In this document: one piece after another, positions 47,997-60,968 of the stretch
How the letters are laid out: every line of letters starts with the position of its first letter
Position numbering within the stretch: position 1 is the first letter of the stretch
Source of the DNA: Utricularia gibba
Taxonomy: Eukaryota > Streptophyta > Magnoliopsida > Lamiales > Lentibulariaceae
Length of the DNA stretch: 64,000 nt
Assembly: GCA_002189035.1 (NCBI GenBank)
Contig: NEEC01000002.1
Span: 2,232,001-2,296,000 of the forward strand
Direction: 5' to 3'
The notes under the pieces: generated by a model
Seen by the model: only the letters and a program-made list of their open reading frames with translations
Told to the model about the DNA's origin: nothing
Database searches by the model: none
Position numbers and translations under genes: made by a program

Positions 47997-50900
47997 TCAA
48001 GAAGATTTCAACTTGGAAGACGAAGGGGCTACTGCAGCTGCTGCAAGGTGCGATAGAGTCTTGTGTCCCACCAGCAACAAGAACGCTCCGATGAGGCCAA
48101 GCGCCTTCAACGTCGTGAACAGATCCAACTGTAGATAAATGAAGCGTCGTGGTGTCAACAAAGCAAGTTTACTATGTCTATTTACCCTGGACCTGGATGA
48201 GTGTTACCTTGGTCCAGAACGCGACATACAGCAGAAGAACAGCGGCAATGGCGACATGGAAGAGAAGCGCAAATACTGCTGAGACAGTTGTCTCGGGGAA
48301 GCCCCTGATGTTGGCACCAAGCCCCAAAGACTGCAGAGAAAGCATAACAAGTATGGAAAAGCGACAGGATAGAATGAAGGGAGAGGAGAGGGTGGAGAAG
48401 GCATGTACCGCTGCAACCAAGAAACCGAGGAAGGGTATGATCACCAATGCCAAGAAGATGTTAGAAAGCCAGGAAGGTGCTGTCTTCTCCGGAGCCCGGA
48501 ATAGGTGAGTTATTTCTGGTTTGGGTCCGTATCTGGAGTAAAGGTCCACACGTTGAGGAGGTGGCCGGGGTGCTTTTTCCGGCGCATCCGGAAGATCCAG
48601 GTCAATGTAACCCAGAGGTTGGAGGAGGGAATTCTCCTGCAGCAGAGGAAATTTAGCAGATGGACAGTTCCAAAGAATGCGACTTTCTTTCAGATGCAAT
48701 TACCATTACAGAGTCCCCCAGTGTAAGCTGAATTTCGTATCGACCGGAGAGATAAAACAGCTTCTCAACCAGCCCAGAAAATCCTGTAACGCCATTAAAA
48801 AAACCAGCCAAGTTTCACTGCCAGCACAGACTCAGAATGCGGTAACAAATCTAAAAGATATTTTGAACTTGTAATCGAAGTTAGAGTAGAACTTAACTAG
48901 AACAATCTCGAACTTCTTCTTGGAGCTCCCGACCAGAAAAATGTGTTCAACTCCACTCTCGTGTATCAGTTTCAAGAATGCCTGGATAGAACATTGCAGT
49001 GATGATAAGACCATTGTCATGACATTACAGTTCCAGGTCTAGAAAACAGGCTTTTCTAACCTGCTTAGGCCAGAAAGCATTTTGAGAGGGAGTGCTCAAG
49101 TGAAAGGACAACCTCAACTTCTGCAGGTGATTAGCAGATAAAGCAATGGCATTCTCTCTGTGTAAGTCTAGCCTGAAATACAAAATGGAGAAAACTGAAC
49201 TCTGTTAACTATTATATTTTCTGAACATTTTAGACCCAGAATTTTGTTCATTCCAAAAACAGAAAGTTGTAAAAGATATGAACAAGAAACCGGAAAAGTT
49301 GATGAACACATGATCTAAGTAAAACTAAGCGTGAGTAGGAAAATATACGTTATGGACTCAGAGCTCCCACTATCACTGTCAAGAATTGTGATGTCAGCAT
49401 TGTGAATCCTAACAACTCCAGTTATATAAATAGGTACTTTAGTACGGCCTCCAGTAACATAGTTTCTCTTTTCTTCAGGATCATCAAACGTAATCTATGC
49501 AATTCATGATATTAGAGCATGAGGACAGAGACAGTGATTTTCCTTTAAGCTATTAGAGGAAGATGGCCAGGAGAAACACAAGTACCTCAAAGGAGAAAAC
49601 ATAGCTTCCAATATCAATACTCAAGGGTAACGTTTCCAAGACATGCACCTCATTTTCAGGGTCATACTTCAGCTTCTACTCGAGGAGGTTAAAGTTCATA
49701 TGGATTCAGGAAGAGATAAACGTGAAAGAAGGATCTAAAAGACAATTTCTCAGCTTGAAAAACGTCTAAAAATATACATGCATACCTGATCAGTGACAGA
49801 ACCATCTTTAGAGTCCTGTGTGAAAATCTGTGCGAGTTTGATCGACAGATTTGGAACCACAGATCCTAAGACTGTGGTAGCTTTAACCTAAAAAAAAAAG
49901 ACAACATAATCATCCTAACTGCTACAAGGCTAAACAACGTAAATAATACAGAGAAAACAAGAAAAAAGAGAAAATCAGGAAAAGGTATGGACCTTGACTT
50001 GACCATTCCTGTTAGTTGAAATAACAGTGGCCGGAAATGACAATATTAAAGGAACGGATCCCCTAGGAAAAACAGAAATCAGGTGTCAGAATTGGAGGGT
50101 GCAGCAAAGCGATATTCGAGAACAGAATATCCCAACACTTACTTTATGTTGTTGATGCAAGCCAGAGCATCAATCTGGTAATACAAATCCTTGGCACGTC
50201 CAGGAACTCCAATGCCAAGAAAGAACTTAGCCAATCCCAGAATCTTCTCGTCTGAAAGCTGCATCCATAAAATATTGTTTAGTCACAACCTAAAGTAAAT
50301 TGACATGATTAACGAACTGTGCCATAAAAAAATGTTCCAAAAACACACGTGTAAACTTTCAGGAGTGACTGCAGCAAATGCAGCGATTCCACGAACTACT
50401 GCAGCTGAGACCGAAAGAGGACTCTGATTCCCATGTGCATCAACAAGTCTTTCCACAAAGTAATAGGATCCATCATCTGATAACCGACAAAGAATTTTGT
50501 ATTGACAGCAATGCAAAATAAACATAAGGATTATTCAAAAATATCTGGAGTTGGAAGGGGAAAAAGTCTACATAGCAGAGAAAAAAATGGTATACCGTAT
50601 CTTTCAATTCCATCAAGAAGCTTTACAATATCATTTTTCAAAGCAGCAACCTAACATTGGAGGATAGTGAGAATGGAGAAAAAAGTAACTTATAGAGACA
50701 AGAGGAAAAAGACACACCAAGTTTTGATCGATTTCAGAATTTGATAAGGAAATAACTCCAGCAATGGCTTCAATAGCCATACCTGAAAATATGTGAATGT
50801 ATCAAAGAACAGTGGCATGAGAATGAATTGTGCATGAAAGGAACGATGGTGCTAACTGAATATGAAATGAAAACGCATGTGTGACTCAGAAAATGCATCC

Positions 50901-52138
50901 ATTACCAGCTGCATCAAACCTGGACTCTGGGTTGTTTGAATTGAGGCGCCACCTACCATCACTCTGACTGAGAGCCTGTCAATAGCTGACGAGTTATTCG
51001 CATAAAAGTCCACACAGAGTCAATACTTTAAGAGCCAAATAAGAGTTACCTTTACAGACTGGGCAATTGTGTCGGCATCTGCTTCATTTAGATACACTTC
51101 AGGAGTATGATCCTGCAAAATAAGTGGGAAATATTTAACATAAAGAAAAAAAAAACATGTCTATGGTGAGCGAGCCAGCATATAAGAAACCATTTTCAAC
51201 ACCAAGTTAAACAATATAAAGAATACATGTGGATGGTAGGCGTAATACAAAATGAAGTTACCTTTAGTAGAACCAAACTTCCAATAGCATAGTAAAAGTC
51301 CAGGAGTGCGCTGGCACCATGCAGCGAATCTATAAGTCCGGATTGAATTCCCTAGAGATCAAACGACATGGCCAGAAGATAAAATCTTTGCATCCAGTAC
51401 ATTTGCTCCCAGATACAGAAAAGTGAAATCAATGTGGGCATAAGTCCACATACCAGAAAAGCCTCGTTATGGATTTCACAATTCAACAAGCTGTCAATTC
51501 TTAAAGCATGAAACAAAGGCTTTGAGTCTGAACTTGGGGACTTCAAAGTTTCAAGTACAGAAGCACATGCAGAAGTTCTGATATCAGGACCTTTTTCAAC
51601 CCCAAGAACCTGAAACGTCCTTAGTGCCTCATATGTCTCCTCCAAGCTGGAAATCATATCAAAGTAGGAATACAATTATACCTAAGAAAAATGCAGAATG
51701 GCAGAGTATGCCATTTTAAATCGTACATTTAAGCCAAAATGCTCAAACAACTTAAATGAGATCTTTTTTCAAAAAAAAAAAAAAAAGGTCATACAAGCGT
51801 AGACATCTTCAAGATCATGAGCATTCAATAACGAATCAAAACGAGACACCCCTTAAGTAGCTGTTGAACAAAAGAATCTCATTTTTCACTAGAAGCCAAT
51901 CTATCTTCTCGAAGGATCCAACACTACTATGCCACCTTGGGAAAAAAATGCAGTTTACATTGGATGAATGAAACCACACATTTTAAAAAAAAGACCTTCC
52001 TAAATGCCCATCCACGGAAGCAAATAACTCCAATGCGGCAGATCGATGCTGTTCCGACACTGGGTGAAAGATCTTCGATTCGCTGCCCCAAGCCAAGGCA
52101 CAAAACACAACAATCACAAGACAAATATTCCTTTCCAT
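47997..52138 (-). CDS. HAP6: Ribophorin II, oligosaccharyltransferase subunit 2 (one-base frame break)
   Basis: Nineteen coding exons run from 52138-51996 down to 48128-47997; among them are 51646-51454, 50476-50349, 49494-49349, 48783-48704, 48636-48409 and 48330-48208. The protein is the ER-membrane subunit of the N-glycosylation complex (Arabidopsis HAPLESS 6). A signal peptide ([18 protein letters not shown]) starts a large lumenal part. The C terminus has three to four membrane helices ([49 protein letters not shown]), including the HLFRAPEK block. Summed exons give 2090 nt, one short. The exon at 48783-48704 is 80 nt. One more T in its TTTT run (minus strand, 48781-48778) restores a [14 protein letters not shown] reading and 696 residues, near the Arabidopsis length. 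The ATG at 52138 has the better context of two closely spaced starts. Confidence 0.9.
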
Positions 52139-52757
52139 TTGCATAAAAGCCGTCGGCATAAATCACAACCCCAATTCTTCACAGAAGAAAACCCACACAC
52201 AGTGGGGCTCCAAAACTTCCCAGTCCCCGTTTCAGCGACCGCACCAAGAACGCCCTGGTCCGAACGGAGATGCTGAGTCAACGAAGGTGACGTAATATTG
52301 ATTCCCTATTTTACCCCCAGTAAGCAAGCCCAACCGCTTACATTTTACGGGCTATTTTTGGTAGATCATCCATAATGCCAGGCCCTATTCATGCTAAAAT
52401 TATCCACTCGATTTTTTTTAAATCAAATGAAAATAAAAATAAATCTGATTTCTAAAATAATTAGAAAATGTATTTTTAAACAGTAACTTAAATATTTAAA
52501 AAATAATTAAAATTATTGAATCCAATCCATTATTAAAAAAGTTAATATAAATTCATAATTAAATTGAAAAATAAATTTAATTTATATTTTGGAAGACTGG
52601 GCCATCGGATATTTACGGCCCGATAGCATATTCGGATCAAGGCAGGAAACCCGCAAAGATTGCTTCTCTTCGACGTTGCTGCGGGAAGACGGAAGACCAA
52701 AACAGCGGCGTCCTCCATCCGAAATACTGAATTCAGAGCTTCGAAACGCAATACGTG
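52139..52757. other. Bidirectional promoter region, RPN2 and NECAP-like
   Basis: About 620 bases between two head-to-head housekeeping genes. The central part (52390-52590) is AT-rich, the flanks are balanced. No other feature is seen. Confidence 0.5.
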
Positions 52758-54155
52758 ATGTCGTTTGAAGACGATGAGGAGACCTTCGAGCACACTCTCC
52801 TCGTGGTGCGGGAGGTATCCGTTTATAAGATCCCGCCGCGGTCAACCAGCGGCGGCTACAAGTGCGGCGAGTGGCTCCAGTCCGACAAGATCTGGTCCGG
52901 TAGACTTCGCGTGGTTTCCTGCGGCATCAGATGCGAGATCCGGTTGGAAGACCCAAATGCAGGGGAACTATTCGCGGCCTGCTTCTTCAACCCCGGGCAA
53001 AGGGAAGCGGCGGTGGAGTCTGTGCTGGATTCGTCTAGATACTTCGTGCTCAGGATCGAGGATGGGCGTGGAAAACACGCTTTTATAGGGTTAGGGTTCA
53101 ATGAGAGAAACGAGGCGTTTGATTTCAATGTTGCCTTGTCGGATCACGAGAAGTATGTGAAGAGGGAAGGCGAGAAAGATGATGTTGCAGGGAGCTACGA
53201 TGGCGCCGATCAGGGGCACATTGATATTCATCCTGCAGTTAATCACAGACTCAAGGTGATCCCCTTTGTCGACTTTACTGCATTTTGCCCACTTTAATTG
53301 AATTTGGGGATGAGTGATGATAGTACATACCATATTGAAAGCACGTTGAGTTGTCTTCCTTGATTTCACTGAAGGAGTAACCAAAAATGTGTACATCTGT
53401 AGGACACTTGTTAGTTCATACATTTCTACTGATCTACTAGGTCCAAGTGCTTTGACACACTGCAAAGCTTCATTCTTGCCTTTTCGCATTTTTTTAACCT
53501 TTGAGGCAATAAAAATGCTAACTTTTGTCGGCGGTCCTTAGGAAGGAGAAACCATTCGAATAAGTGTGGTAAACAAGCCATCAACTGGAACGGGCATGCT
53601 TTCTGCTGCAGGATTGTCTGGTGGTGTTTCTGGAACTGGGAAACCAAAAGCACTCGGTCTTGCTCCCCCGCCGAGTGGGTCTGCCAAAATTAGGTCTCCA
53701 CTTCCTCCACCCCCGAACGATCATGCTGTAGCTAGGATGGCTACTCATAACCATGATTCTGCTAGCATGGCCAACAAAAAGTCAAATACCCCTTTATCTG
53801 ATCTATCCGAACTTGAGGTACTGGTTACTCCGCTTCTCTGTTTCCCTTACATCCTAACTGTGATGGGTATGGTGGCGTATCTGGATATAAAATCAAGTGT
53901 GGCTCTTGATGTAGATGAAGATACAGTCTTTCTGTGTTAATATGGCCAAAGTAAACCTTAGTTCTTACTTCTCAACGTGGAACCAATGAAATTTAGCTTC
54001 CCTTTGTGGCCTGTGTCTCCTTGTCTACTTTCTGATTGAGCGTTTGAAATCCATAAAAATCTCTCCTCATCCCAGTTCTTTGTTATATACAGAAAAACCT
54101 TCCAACCGCATCATCAGCAGCCAAAACCTCCGCTTCAGGCTGGGCAGCATTTTAA
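52758..54155 (+). CDS. NECAP-like adaptin ear-binding clathrin-coat protein
   Basis: Three exons: 52758-53255, 53542-53817, 54093-54155; 837 nt (278 aa). NECAP proteins (DUF1681) associate with the AP-2 adaptor in clathrin-mediated endocytosis. The N-terminal PH-like domain (residues 1-165) holds VSVYKIPPR, GEWLQSDKIWSGRLRV, GQREAAVESVLDSSRYFVLRIEDGRGKHAFIGLGF and FDFNVALSDHEKYV. A Pro/Ser-rich linker leads to the last exon, whose final four residues, WAAF, are the C-terminal W-x-x-F motif that contacts the adaptin ear. There are no breaks. The start ATG at 52758 is used because the frame is closed to ATG upstream. Confidence 0.92.
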
Positions 54156-54999
54156 AGACAAGGTGCTCTGTCATTGCTGGGATGCTCAAGAATTGTTTAC
54201 TCGCTGTGTAACATCTCTTTGAATGTAACCTTCTGTCTACCTTTTCAAGCTATGCTTGTTTTCCTCTAGAATTTAGCAAACATGTATACTATCCAAAAGC
54301 ATCTTCCAGAAAAAAGCCAACACTTGCAGTTAGTAACTACATTCCCTTCAGGACCTAACCTCAAAATCAACGCCACTGAGACCAAAACACGGTTCCCGAA
54401 AGCTAATGCATCACTACTGACAGTTAAACTCCGCCAAGGAAAAAAGTACATGTTCAGCTAAGCATATCATCGAACACCTGCCACGCAAGCTTTTTATTAG
54501 GCAGCAAAACACAGACGAGAGCCCAGAACTCCAAGATCAAACGACGCCGACACCACGAGCAGTGTACAAAAGCACACGAATAACCAACCACCCTACGTAA
54601 AAAACACAGAGCATAACCTCACCGTCCTCCTCCATTCCAGCCCCGGCAGACCCAATCCGCACTAGTTCCGTGCAGTGCATGAATTGTAATTAAAAAACAA
54701 TGAATCCGCATTTAAAATATTATACGTTAATTATACCCTAATTAACTCATGCTAATTGCCGTAGCAATATTATAATCACAATTAAAGTTCAAGCCACGTG
54801 TCATAAACACGTGTCTATTTATTTAATTGTTATTTATTTATAATAGACATGCAATTTTGAAATGCAAGAAACAAGATCCTGAGTACGAGTTAAAAGGTAC
54901 GGCATGTCCCAGGTAGTCGAGTATAGGTATAAGATTGGATTGCGGTGACAGGAAATGACGAACGTACCCTTGGAGTTTTCGGAGTACCTTCTTTGCCAC
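54156..54999. other. Spacer downstream of NECAP-like
   Basis: 3' UTR of the NECAP-like gene, and from about 54660 an AT-rich stretch. The 3' flank of the next minus-strand gene begins near 54950. No gene is recognised. Confidence 0.4.
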
Positions 55000-55407
55000 C
55001 TACATCAGCGACTTGAGGGACCTTGCCTTGATCGGCTTTCGTGCACGTTTCTTGCCGATCTCCTCGTCGTCTTCTGCCTCATCGTCGTTCAGGAAATCCA
55101 AGTCCTCGGACATCATAAGGGGCCCGTAGAGTTCATGATCGTATTCGTAGCTGGATCGACCCTTCTCCTTCGCTCTCTTCTTGCCCCACCTCGGCCCGAA
55201 CCCGGCGTAGTAGTAGTAATCGTTTGGGGGAGCTTTCCTCGACCGGAGACCATGGTGACCTGCCGGCGGTGGCGGCGGTTCTTTCTGAGTTTTACCGGGT
55301 TTATCGGAGTAGATTTTAACCCGCGATAGGGGTTGGCCACCGAGAGAATCCTGGTTCGACGCCTCTCGCTGGATTTGCCAGCTTTTCCCCAGCATTTTGC
55401 TGCACAT
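55000..55407 (-). CDS. Conserved plant protein of unknown function, YYYY-GFGP type
   Basis: A 135-codon frame. Features visible are a central basic Pro-rich part, the motif PPNDYYYYAGFGPRWGKKR (about 64-82), an acidic run DDEAEDDEE and a basic C terminus KKRARKPIKARSL that could be a nuclear localisation signal. I recall similar motifs in unnamed plant proteins, but no function. The upstream limit is uncertain: the same frame is open to about 55485, where an in-frame stop follows. The first ATG inside is at 55407. A spliced upstream exon cannot be excluded, as a splice acceptor-like AG lies near 55486. Confidence 0.55.
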   Translation of the reverse strand: MCSKMLGKSWQIQREASNQDSLGGQPLSRVKIYSDKPGKTQKEPPPPPAGHHGLRSRKAPPNDYYYYAGFGPRWGKKRAKEKGRSSYEYDHELYGPLMMSEDLDFLNDDEAEDDEEIGKKRARKPIKARSLKSLM

Positions 55408-57085
55408 AATAGGCGACCGGCTTTCCGACGTTTCCTCCGCCGTCGTCTGACTGGGAGAATCCTCCGGGGGCCTAGCAATGCACACTTCGCATCATTTTTG
55501 AACCACTATTCCGAAAAACAGTATCAATCGGCCGTAAGAAAGAAACTACCTCACCGAGTTACGACGGTAAATTACAAGACGGGCGAGATTCGAAAACCCT
55601 AATAGAATAGGAAGAAGAGATTGCGTTTTTACCGGTGAAGAAGATGGCCGGAGTCGGGAAAAACGTCGACCTGCGTAAGGAAAAATATCAACAGATTCGG
55701 TGAAATGGGAGCAAGAATCACAAAACAAAGAAGTAACCCACAGATAATTCAACTACACAAGCACAAAAAGGCAGCGTAAATCGAAGGATTTAGCAGTTTC
55801 TTTCGAAACCTAGCGGCGCCCGCGATAAGAAAACCCTAGAAAAAGCAACGGGAATGCATAAGAATATCCCCACAGATCTGCCCAACGGATAAGGCTTTAT
55901 CGCAGATTGATTTTCAGAAACATGAGCGGTTTCGAATCCAAGAAACCTACCCCTGGAGACGGCGGTTCCAAAGAAAACGACGGCGGCGAGAATCGTCCGG
56001 CATCCCACAACGACTGATTCAGCTGGCACACGTGAGTCTGAACCGGTTCCACATGACACGGCGTCGCATAGGCCGAGGGAGAAATCTTCGCGTTTCGCCG
56101 TATCCGCATTTTGCCGCCGGAGAAGACAACCCTCGCTTTAGTGCGCGTCCGTGGAGTCGTGTCGCATATATATGTATCTCTGTATGTATAGGTCTAGTGA
56201 GCTCGTGCGTATAGGTGTATTTTTGGTTAAATTTAAATAAAATAGGAGTATACCCTTAAAAGATTTCCCATTTATTAATTCTTGACCAATGTTTTATATT
56301 TTATACTACATTGAATTTGATTCAATAATTTTTTATTATATATAAATATTTTTAAAAAATAAAAATAATTATTGAATAGATTACAAATATTTTTTTATTA
56401 TGATTTTAAAATTATTGTGGTGATGTGTCACGGGACCCACCCTTCCCACCGCCAGTTCACCCCTTTGCATATTACCCATTTACCCTTCTCTTTATTTCAT
56501 TTTTTGGTGAACGGCGCGCTGACCTGCATATATTTAGTTTTCTTTGGTATTAAGTCGTCGTGAGGGTATATTGGTGTTTTCAACTTTGTACACCGGATTT
56601 CTAATCCCCAAATGGGACCCACTTTCATGAAACAATGCCTAGTGGAATTAGCCAAGCTGGCGGGGGCGCAAACGAGACGAGACTATGAATTTTTTTACAT
56701 TTAAATGAATTAAAAAAATTTATATAAAATAATGTCTTTTCTAAGATTCAAGGCTGTTTTTTTCTTTTATTTTAAAAATTATAAGGAAAATATTTCATTT
56801 ATTTAGAAGTTATTGAATAATGGCAGTATTTACAGGCTGTCGCCGCGGTAGCGGACGAGTAACGGTCACTTGCTTTATGTGAGGCATAAACCCAAAAAAC
56901 TCCATCGCAATCGAACACTCGACCGTTACTCAGACTTGGTATCTTCTTCACGCTCCATTTCTTTCTTTTCTTCAAAACGGATGGGCGCGATTCTTCTGCT
57001 CTTCTTCCTCTGTTACGATGTATAAGGAACGGACGGAGTAGAGATTATTCCTGGTTTTTTTCTGGTTCTTTCTTTGGGTTTAAGT
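55408..57085. other. Spacer between YYYY protein and MGCF protein genes
   Basis: Likely promoter and leader of the minus-strand gene up to about 56200, then AT-rich DNA (56220-56830), then the leader of the plus-strand gene. Open frames here are short and unrecognised. Confidence 0.4.
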
Positions 57086-58688
57086 ATGGGGTGCTTTCTT
57101 GGATGTTTTGGTGGAGAAAAGGAACTCGGTCGCCGCAAGCAGGGAATTGATCGGCCAGATCGGCGAACGCAAGTGAGTTCGATCGATTGATTTGATTGAT
57201 ATTTGTCATTCTTTTTTCGCTGAGTTCGTGTTAGCAACTTCCTGAATTTGTTCGTACATTTTCCTGTTGGTTTTGGTTGTTTGAGGTGAAAGAGCTTTTG
57301 ATTCGAGTTTTATACCTGTGATTATTTTGATGGGTTAACTCCAGGATGAGTTACTGAAAGTTAGTTTCTCTCGATATACAGAGGGATAAGGTTGGGAACG
57401 GCGCTGAGAGAAGAGTTGTGGTTACTTCTGAATTGACAACGCAGCAGCAGACAGATTTCCAATTACAGCAAACAGTCGCGCCAACGAAATCCACCGAAGT
57501 GGTTCCAGAGTTACCGTAAGAACATATATGTATATTTGATTCTTCTCCTTCAGAAGTTGAAACTTCGCTAAATGGTTTAGAATCTTTAACTTCGTGTTTT
57601 GGAAACTCTTGGGTTCTTTTGTTGTTTTTGTTCAGCAGCTCATAATGTTTTCTGTTGTAGAAACAAACCTGATGTGGTGGAGCAACTAACCTCGAGCCCT
57701 AAGAAAAGAGTCACATTCAATGCAAATGTCACCACATACGAGCCTCTTCCTGACCATGGCCTTGTTGAAGAGAAGGTTGAAGATTTCAAAACATTGGTAC
57801 AAGCCAGTTCGATAGCGGAAGAGGAGAACTCCGTCTCGTCAAGTGTTGCATCCTCATACCCTCCAAATCACAGGTACCATAATGCAAGAGACAGTGATGA
57901 TGAAGCTGAGTATAGCCATGATGACTTGGACGATTTAGAAGATGATCTAGAAGACTTTGATGAAGATGATGAGGATCTTAGGAATTCGAAGAGTGATTTT
58001 AAGTCCGAATCAGATATAACGTCTTCCGTGGAATCAAGCACTGGAAATATGGCCCAGAAATCTTCCACCAAGAGTTCAGTTCTGGCTCCAGTGGAGAACA
58101 CGGCTCAGTGGAAAGCCGCAGTGTTGGGTGGGATCAGTAAACTGCAGCCGGAGAAAGAGAACTTGGAATCTAATATCAAGTCTTTCAAAAGCAAAACTCA
58201 AGAAGTATCAGTCGATGCTAGTCTTTCAAGTTGGCTGGCATCTCCTGCACTCCCAGGATCCAAGAAGACTAGTTTCAGTGGCTTGGACTCTACTCCAACA
58301 GCCAATTCAGATGGGCGCAGTTCTCGAATGTCCTTAGAGGACAGGCCAATTTTAGGTGCATTGACAGTTGAGGAGCTTAGGCAGATATCAGCGTCTCCCT
58401 CCGGAAAGAAGTCTCCCAGCAAGAGCCCTGATGAAGTACCGATAATAGGAAGCGTTGGAAGCTACTGGAGTGACTCAGGATCAGCGAAGGGCTCTCGTTC
58501 ACCTATCCCTTTCAATGGAGTACCGAACACAACAAGCAAGTACAGAGAGGTACTGCATAGATTATAAAAGCTTTACGTTCTTTTCTTGCTATGGAACCTG
58601 TCACTAGTGCTCATACATTCCACAGGATCAAAGAGTCCAGTGGCACTCCACTCCTTTCGAGGCAAGATTGCATCGAGTTCTTGGTTGA
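57086..58688 (+). CDS. MGCF-type putative lipid-anchored protein, unknown function
   Basis: Four exons: 57086-57172, 57382-57515, 57661-58549, 58626-58688; 1173 nt (390 aa). The N terminus MGCFLGCFGG offers Gly2 for myristoylation and Cys3/Cys7 for palmitoylation, so plasma-membrane attachment is likely. Two family-conserved motifs appear: KKRVTFNANVTTYEP (about 83-97) and a final block YRED-QRVQWHSTPFEARLHRVL. In between are a strongly acidic stretch rich in Asp/Glu and a Ser-rich region with several SP sites (GKKSPSKSPDE) that look like kinase targets. I know similar proteins only as uncharacterised plant families. All junctions are in phase. Confidence 0.75.
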
Positions 58689-59205
58689 CATCGCTGCTGC
58701 TCAAACTTCAAGGTTGAGGAATTTTTTTTTTTAAATGATACCCCTCCCCTGTTGGTTGGTCCAGTCTGCTGTCTTATGTAGTCCCTGCGTTGTTTCAGTG
58801 GCTGCTGCCTATGGATTCTGCCTCTGCTATTTCTCCTGCATGTTTTATTGTCTTGTTCAATATGGTTTGAATCATACGCTTGTTTCTTTATAAGAAAGCA
58901 GAACTCATATATTGGATTGCAGAACATGTAAGCTTTCCTGCTGTTAGCAGCAACGTCTCTACTCTCCAATGCACCCTGCAACCACAGTAACTGCTTTCCA
59001 CATACTTCACAAAGATTCAACGATACAAAGAAAATGAGAGTTCATTGCGTATCTCGAAACCAGTGATCCATAAGTCTTCATCACACAAGTGTGAAGCTCT
59101 ACATCATGGAATCCAATTTCCAAGGGATGCAGTCATCGAGAAGAATATCAATACAGCTTTTTCATGAGGTTAACTCCAGCCCCAACATGTCTGAACTTAT
59201 GGCAT
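58689..59205. other. Convergent 3' UTRs
   Basis: 3' flanks of the MGCF gene and the PHR1-like gene, with a poly-T stretch near 58722. Nothing else is seen. Confidence 0.4.
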
Positions 59206-60968
59206 CTAAAGGGTGACTGGAGAAGAATCGTTCCCCTTTCGACGCTTCGGCGACGGCGCAGCATCTGTACATGCCTTGATGCATTCCACAGGCAGTGTAT
59301 CTTGCTCCTCTTCAGCTACCTGAGAAGTCTCCTGATATTCTTTGGCCAGGTCTCCACACTCTGTCTCCTTGGCATCAGATTTCTCTCCTAATTTGTCAGA
59401 AGAATCTGGCAGGGGATCCTTTATCTTCATCCCTTTAAAAGGATTCTCAGAGTCATCACTGGAAGCCCCTTTCACCGAATCAATACCTGACATGCACTGC
59501 TTCTCAAACATCATCTGCAGGTATCTCCCCTGCTCTTCTATCCGGAGCTGCATGTTTCTTTGTATCTGCAAAAGAAACGAAGAAGATGATCAAACCCCCC
59601 TGATCTCTATTGCAACCATCAATTCAACTCTTTTAACACCTCAAGTTGTTCATGTAGGCGTTTCTGAACCTCCATCTGCAATCGCAAAGCTTCCGAAAGG
59701 TCAATGCTCCTGCTTTTCAGAAAAAATATGAGTTGAGAAGAATCCAATGGTCATTGATTAGAAGCATAACATGGAGCAACAGACTCACTCACGCTTTCAA
59801 GTCCAGTGAGGGTAACTCTTGGACAGACGCAGGCTTTTTCTCTGAAGATTCTGCAGACAAAAAGATGCATCTCCTTCACACCAGAAACAAGAGTAGGTAT
59901 TTATCAAGCAACTGAATAGTCTCAAACTACCATCAGGGGTCTCCGGTTTAAATCTGGCAGTTCGGTACTTCTGCACTCCAGAAAGCATGTACAAGGAGCA
60001 GTGAGAGTGTCCCAGAGGCTATCATAAATAAACAAATGAGAAGACCAGTTCCCAGGTGGATAATTTACCTGAAGGTGGCTTTTTACATGATAGATTGTCA
60101 ATCCATCAACGTTCATCAGCTTCAGGACACCCTTTGGGGTGGCTTCTGCATTAAAGATGAAATCTTTTCAGAGGGAAAATGGGGCTAGCCAACAAACATG
60201 TTAAGCAAGGGAAATTGAAACTACTTTCACTGCCTCCAAGTTTGTTGACTGCTTCCACAAATGTCTCATGCAATTCTGGAGTCCACCGCATTCGCTGCTT
60301 TGGTAAGGCAGCAGCCGGAGATGCTGATTGGCCATTGCTGTTGCTTGGTTCACCAGGTCCTCCTGGAGGCTGCTGAATCGAGATCTTCACCAGCGGTTTG
60401 GGAGCCTGTTTGTTGCAACAGAAGTTTTCCAGTTTTAAAGAAGGCGGCCATGTCAGAAAGTCATTCAGCTGCAAAACTCCAACTCCATCCAACCAAACAG
60501 ACCCTAAGAAATACACTACAGCACAGAACTGGTACTCAAAGGAATTACCTCCACTTGTTCTAAACTTGGAGCTTTTGCATCGACAAGAAGCCCGCTCCAA
60601 TCAACAGCTACTGCATCATTATCAGTTATAAGAAGCTGATCAGCCCATTCCTGCCAATCATTTGACTTGCTCAGGTCCTCAAATGCAACAGCAATCTCAT
60701 CACTGCCCTGCAAGGAATGGCTCATGGGAGTCTCAAGAACATCAGGAAACCGGTCTGTGGACCAAGAGCCTTGATTCAAAAGGTTGGATTGAAGAACTCT
60801 TGAATCTGCACACTGGGGCAATACAACTGATTCCCCTCCACTCTTCAACTGAGAGATGAAAGCAGATTCCCTTAGATGCTTCTCAGGTTGTCGAATCGAT
60901 GAAGTATGAAGATCAGTTGAAAATCCAGCACATGATGAAAAAATATGCCCAACTGGTTTAGCCTCCAT
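59206..60968 (-). CDS. PHR1: PHR1-like MYB-CC transcription factor
   Basis: Seven coding exons: 60968-60549, 60468-60225, 60145-60069, 59970-59931, 59850-59793, 59709-59640, 59565-59206; 1269 nt (422 aa). PHR1/PHL factors activate phosphate-starvation genes through P1BS sites and are held by SPX proteins at high phosphate. Family marks are [12 protein letters not shown] start, [15 protein letters not shown] acidic block, the MYB domain [15 protein letters not shown] to VKSHLQKYR (about 199-255) and the coiled coil [39 protein letters not shown] (split below), with the LHEQLE motif about 300. The C terminus is acidic, then basic (KRRKG). All exons fit. It could be PHR1 or PHL1. The 5' UTR probably contains an intron. 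Confidence 0.92.
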
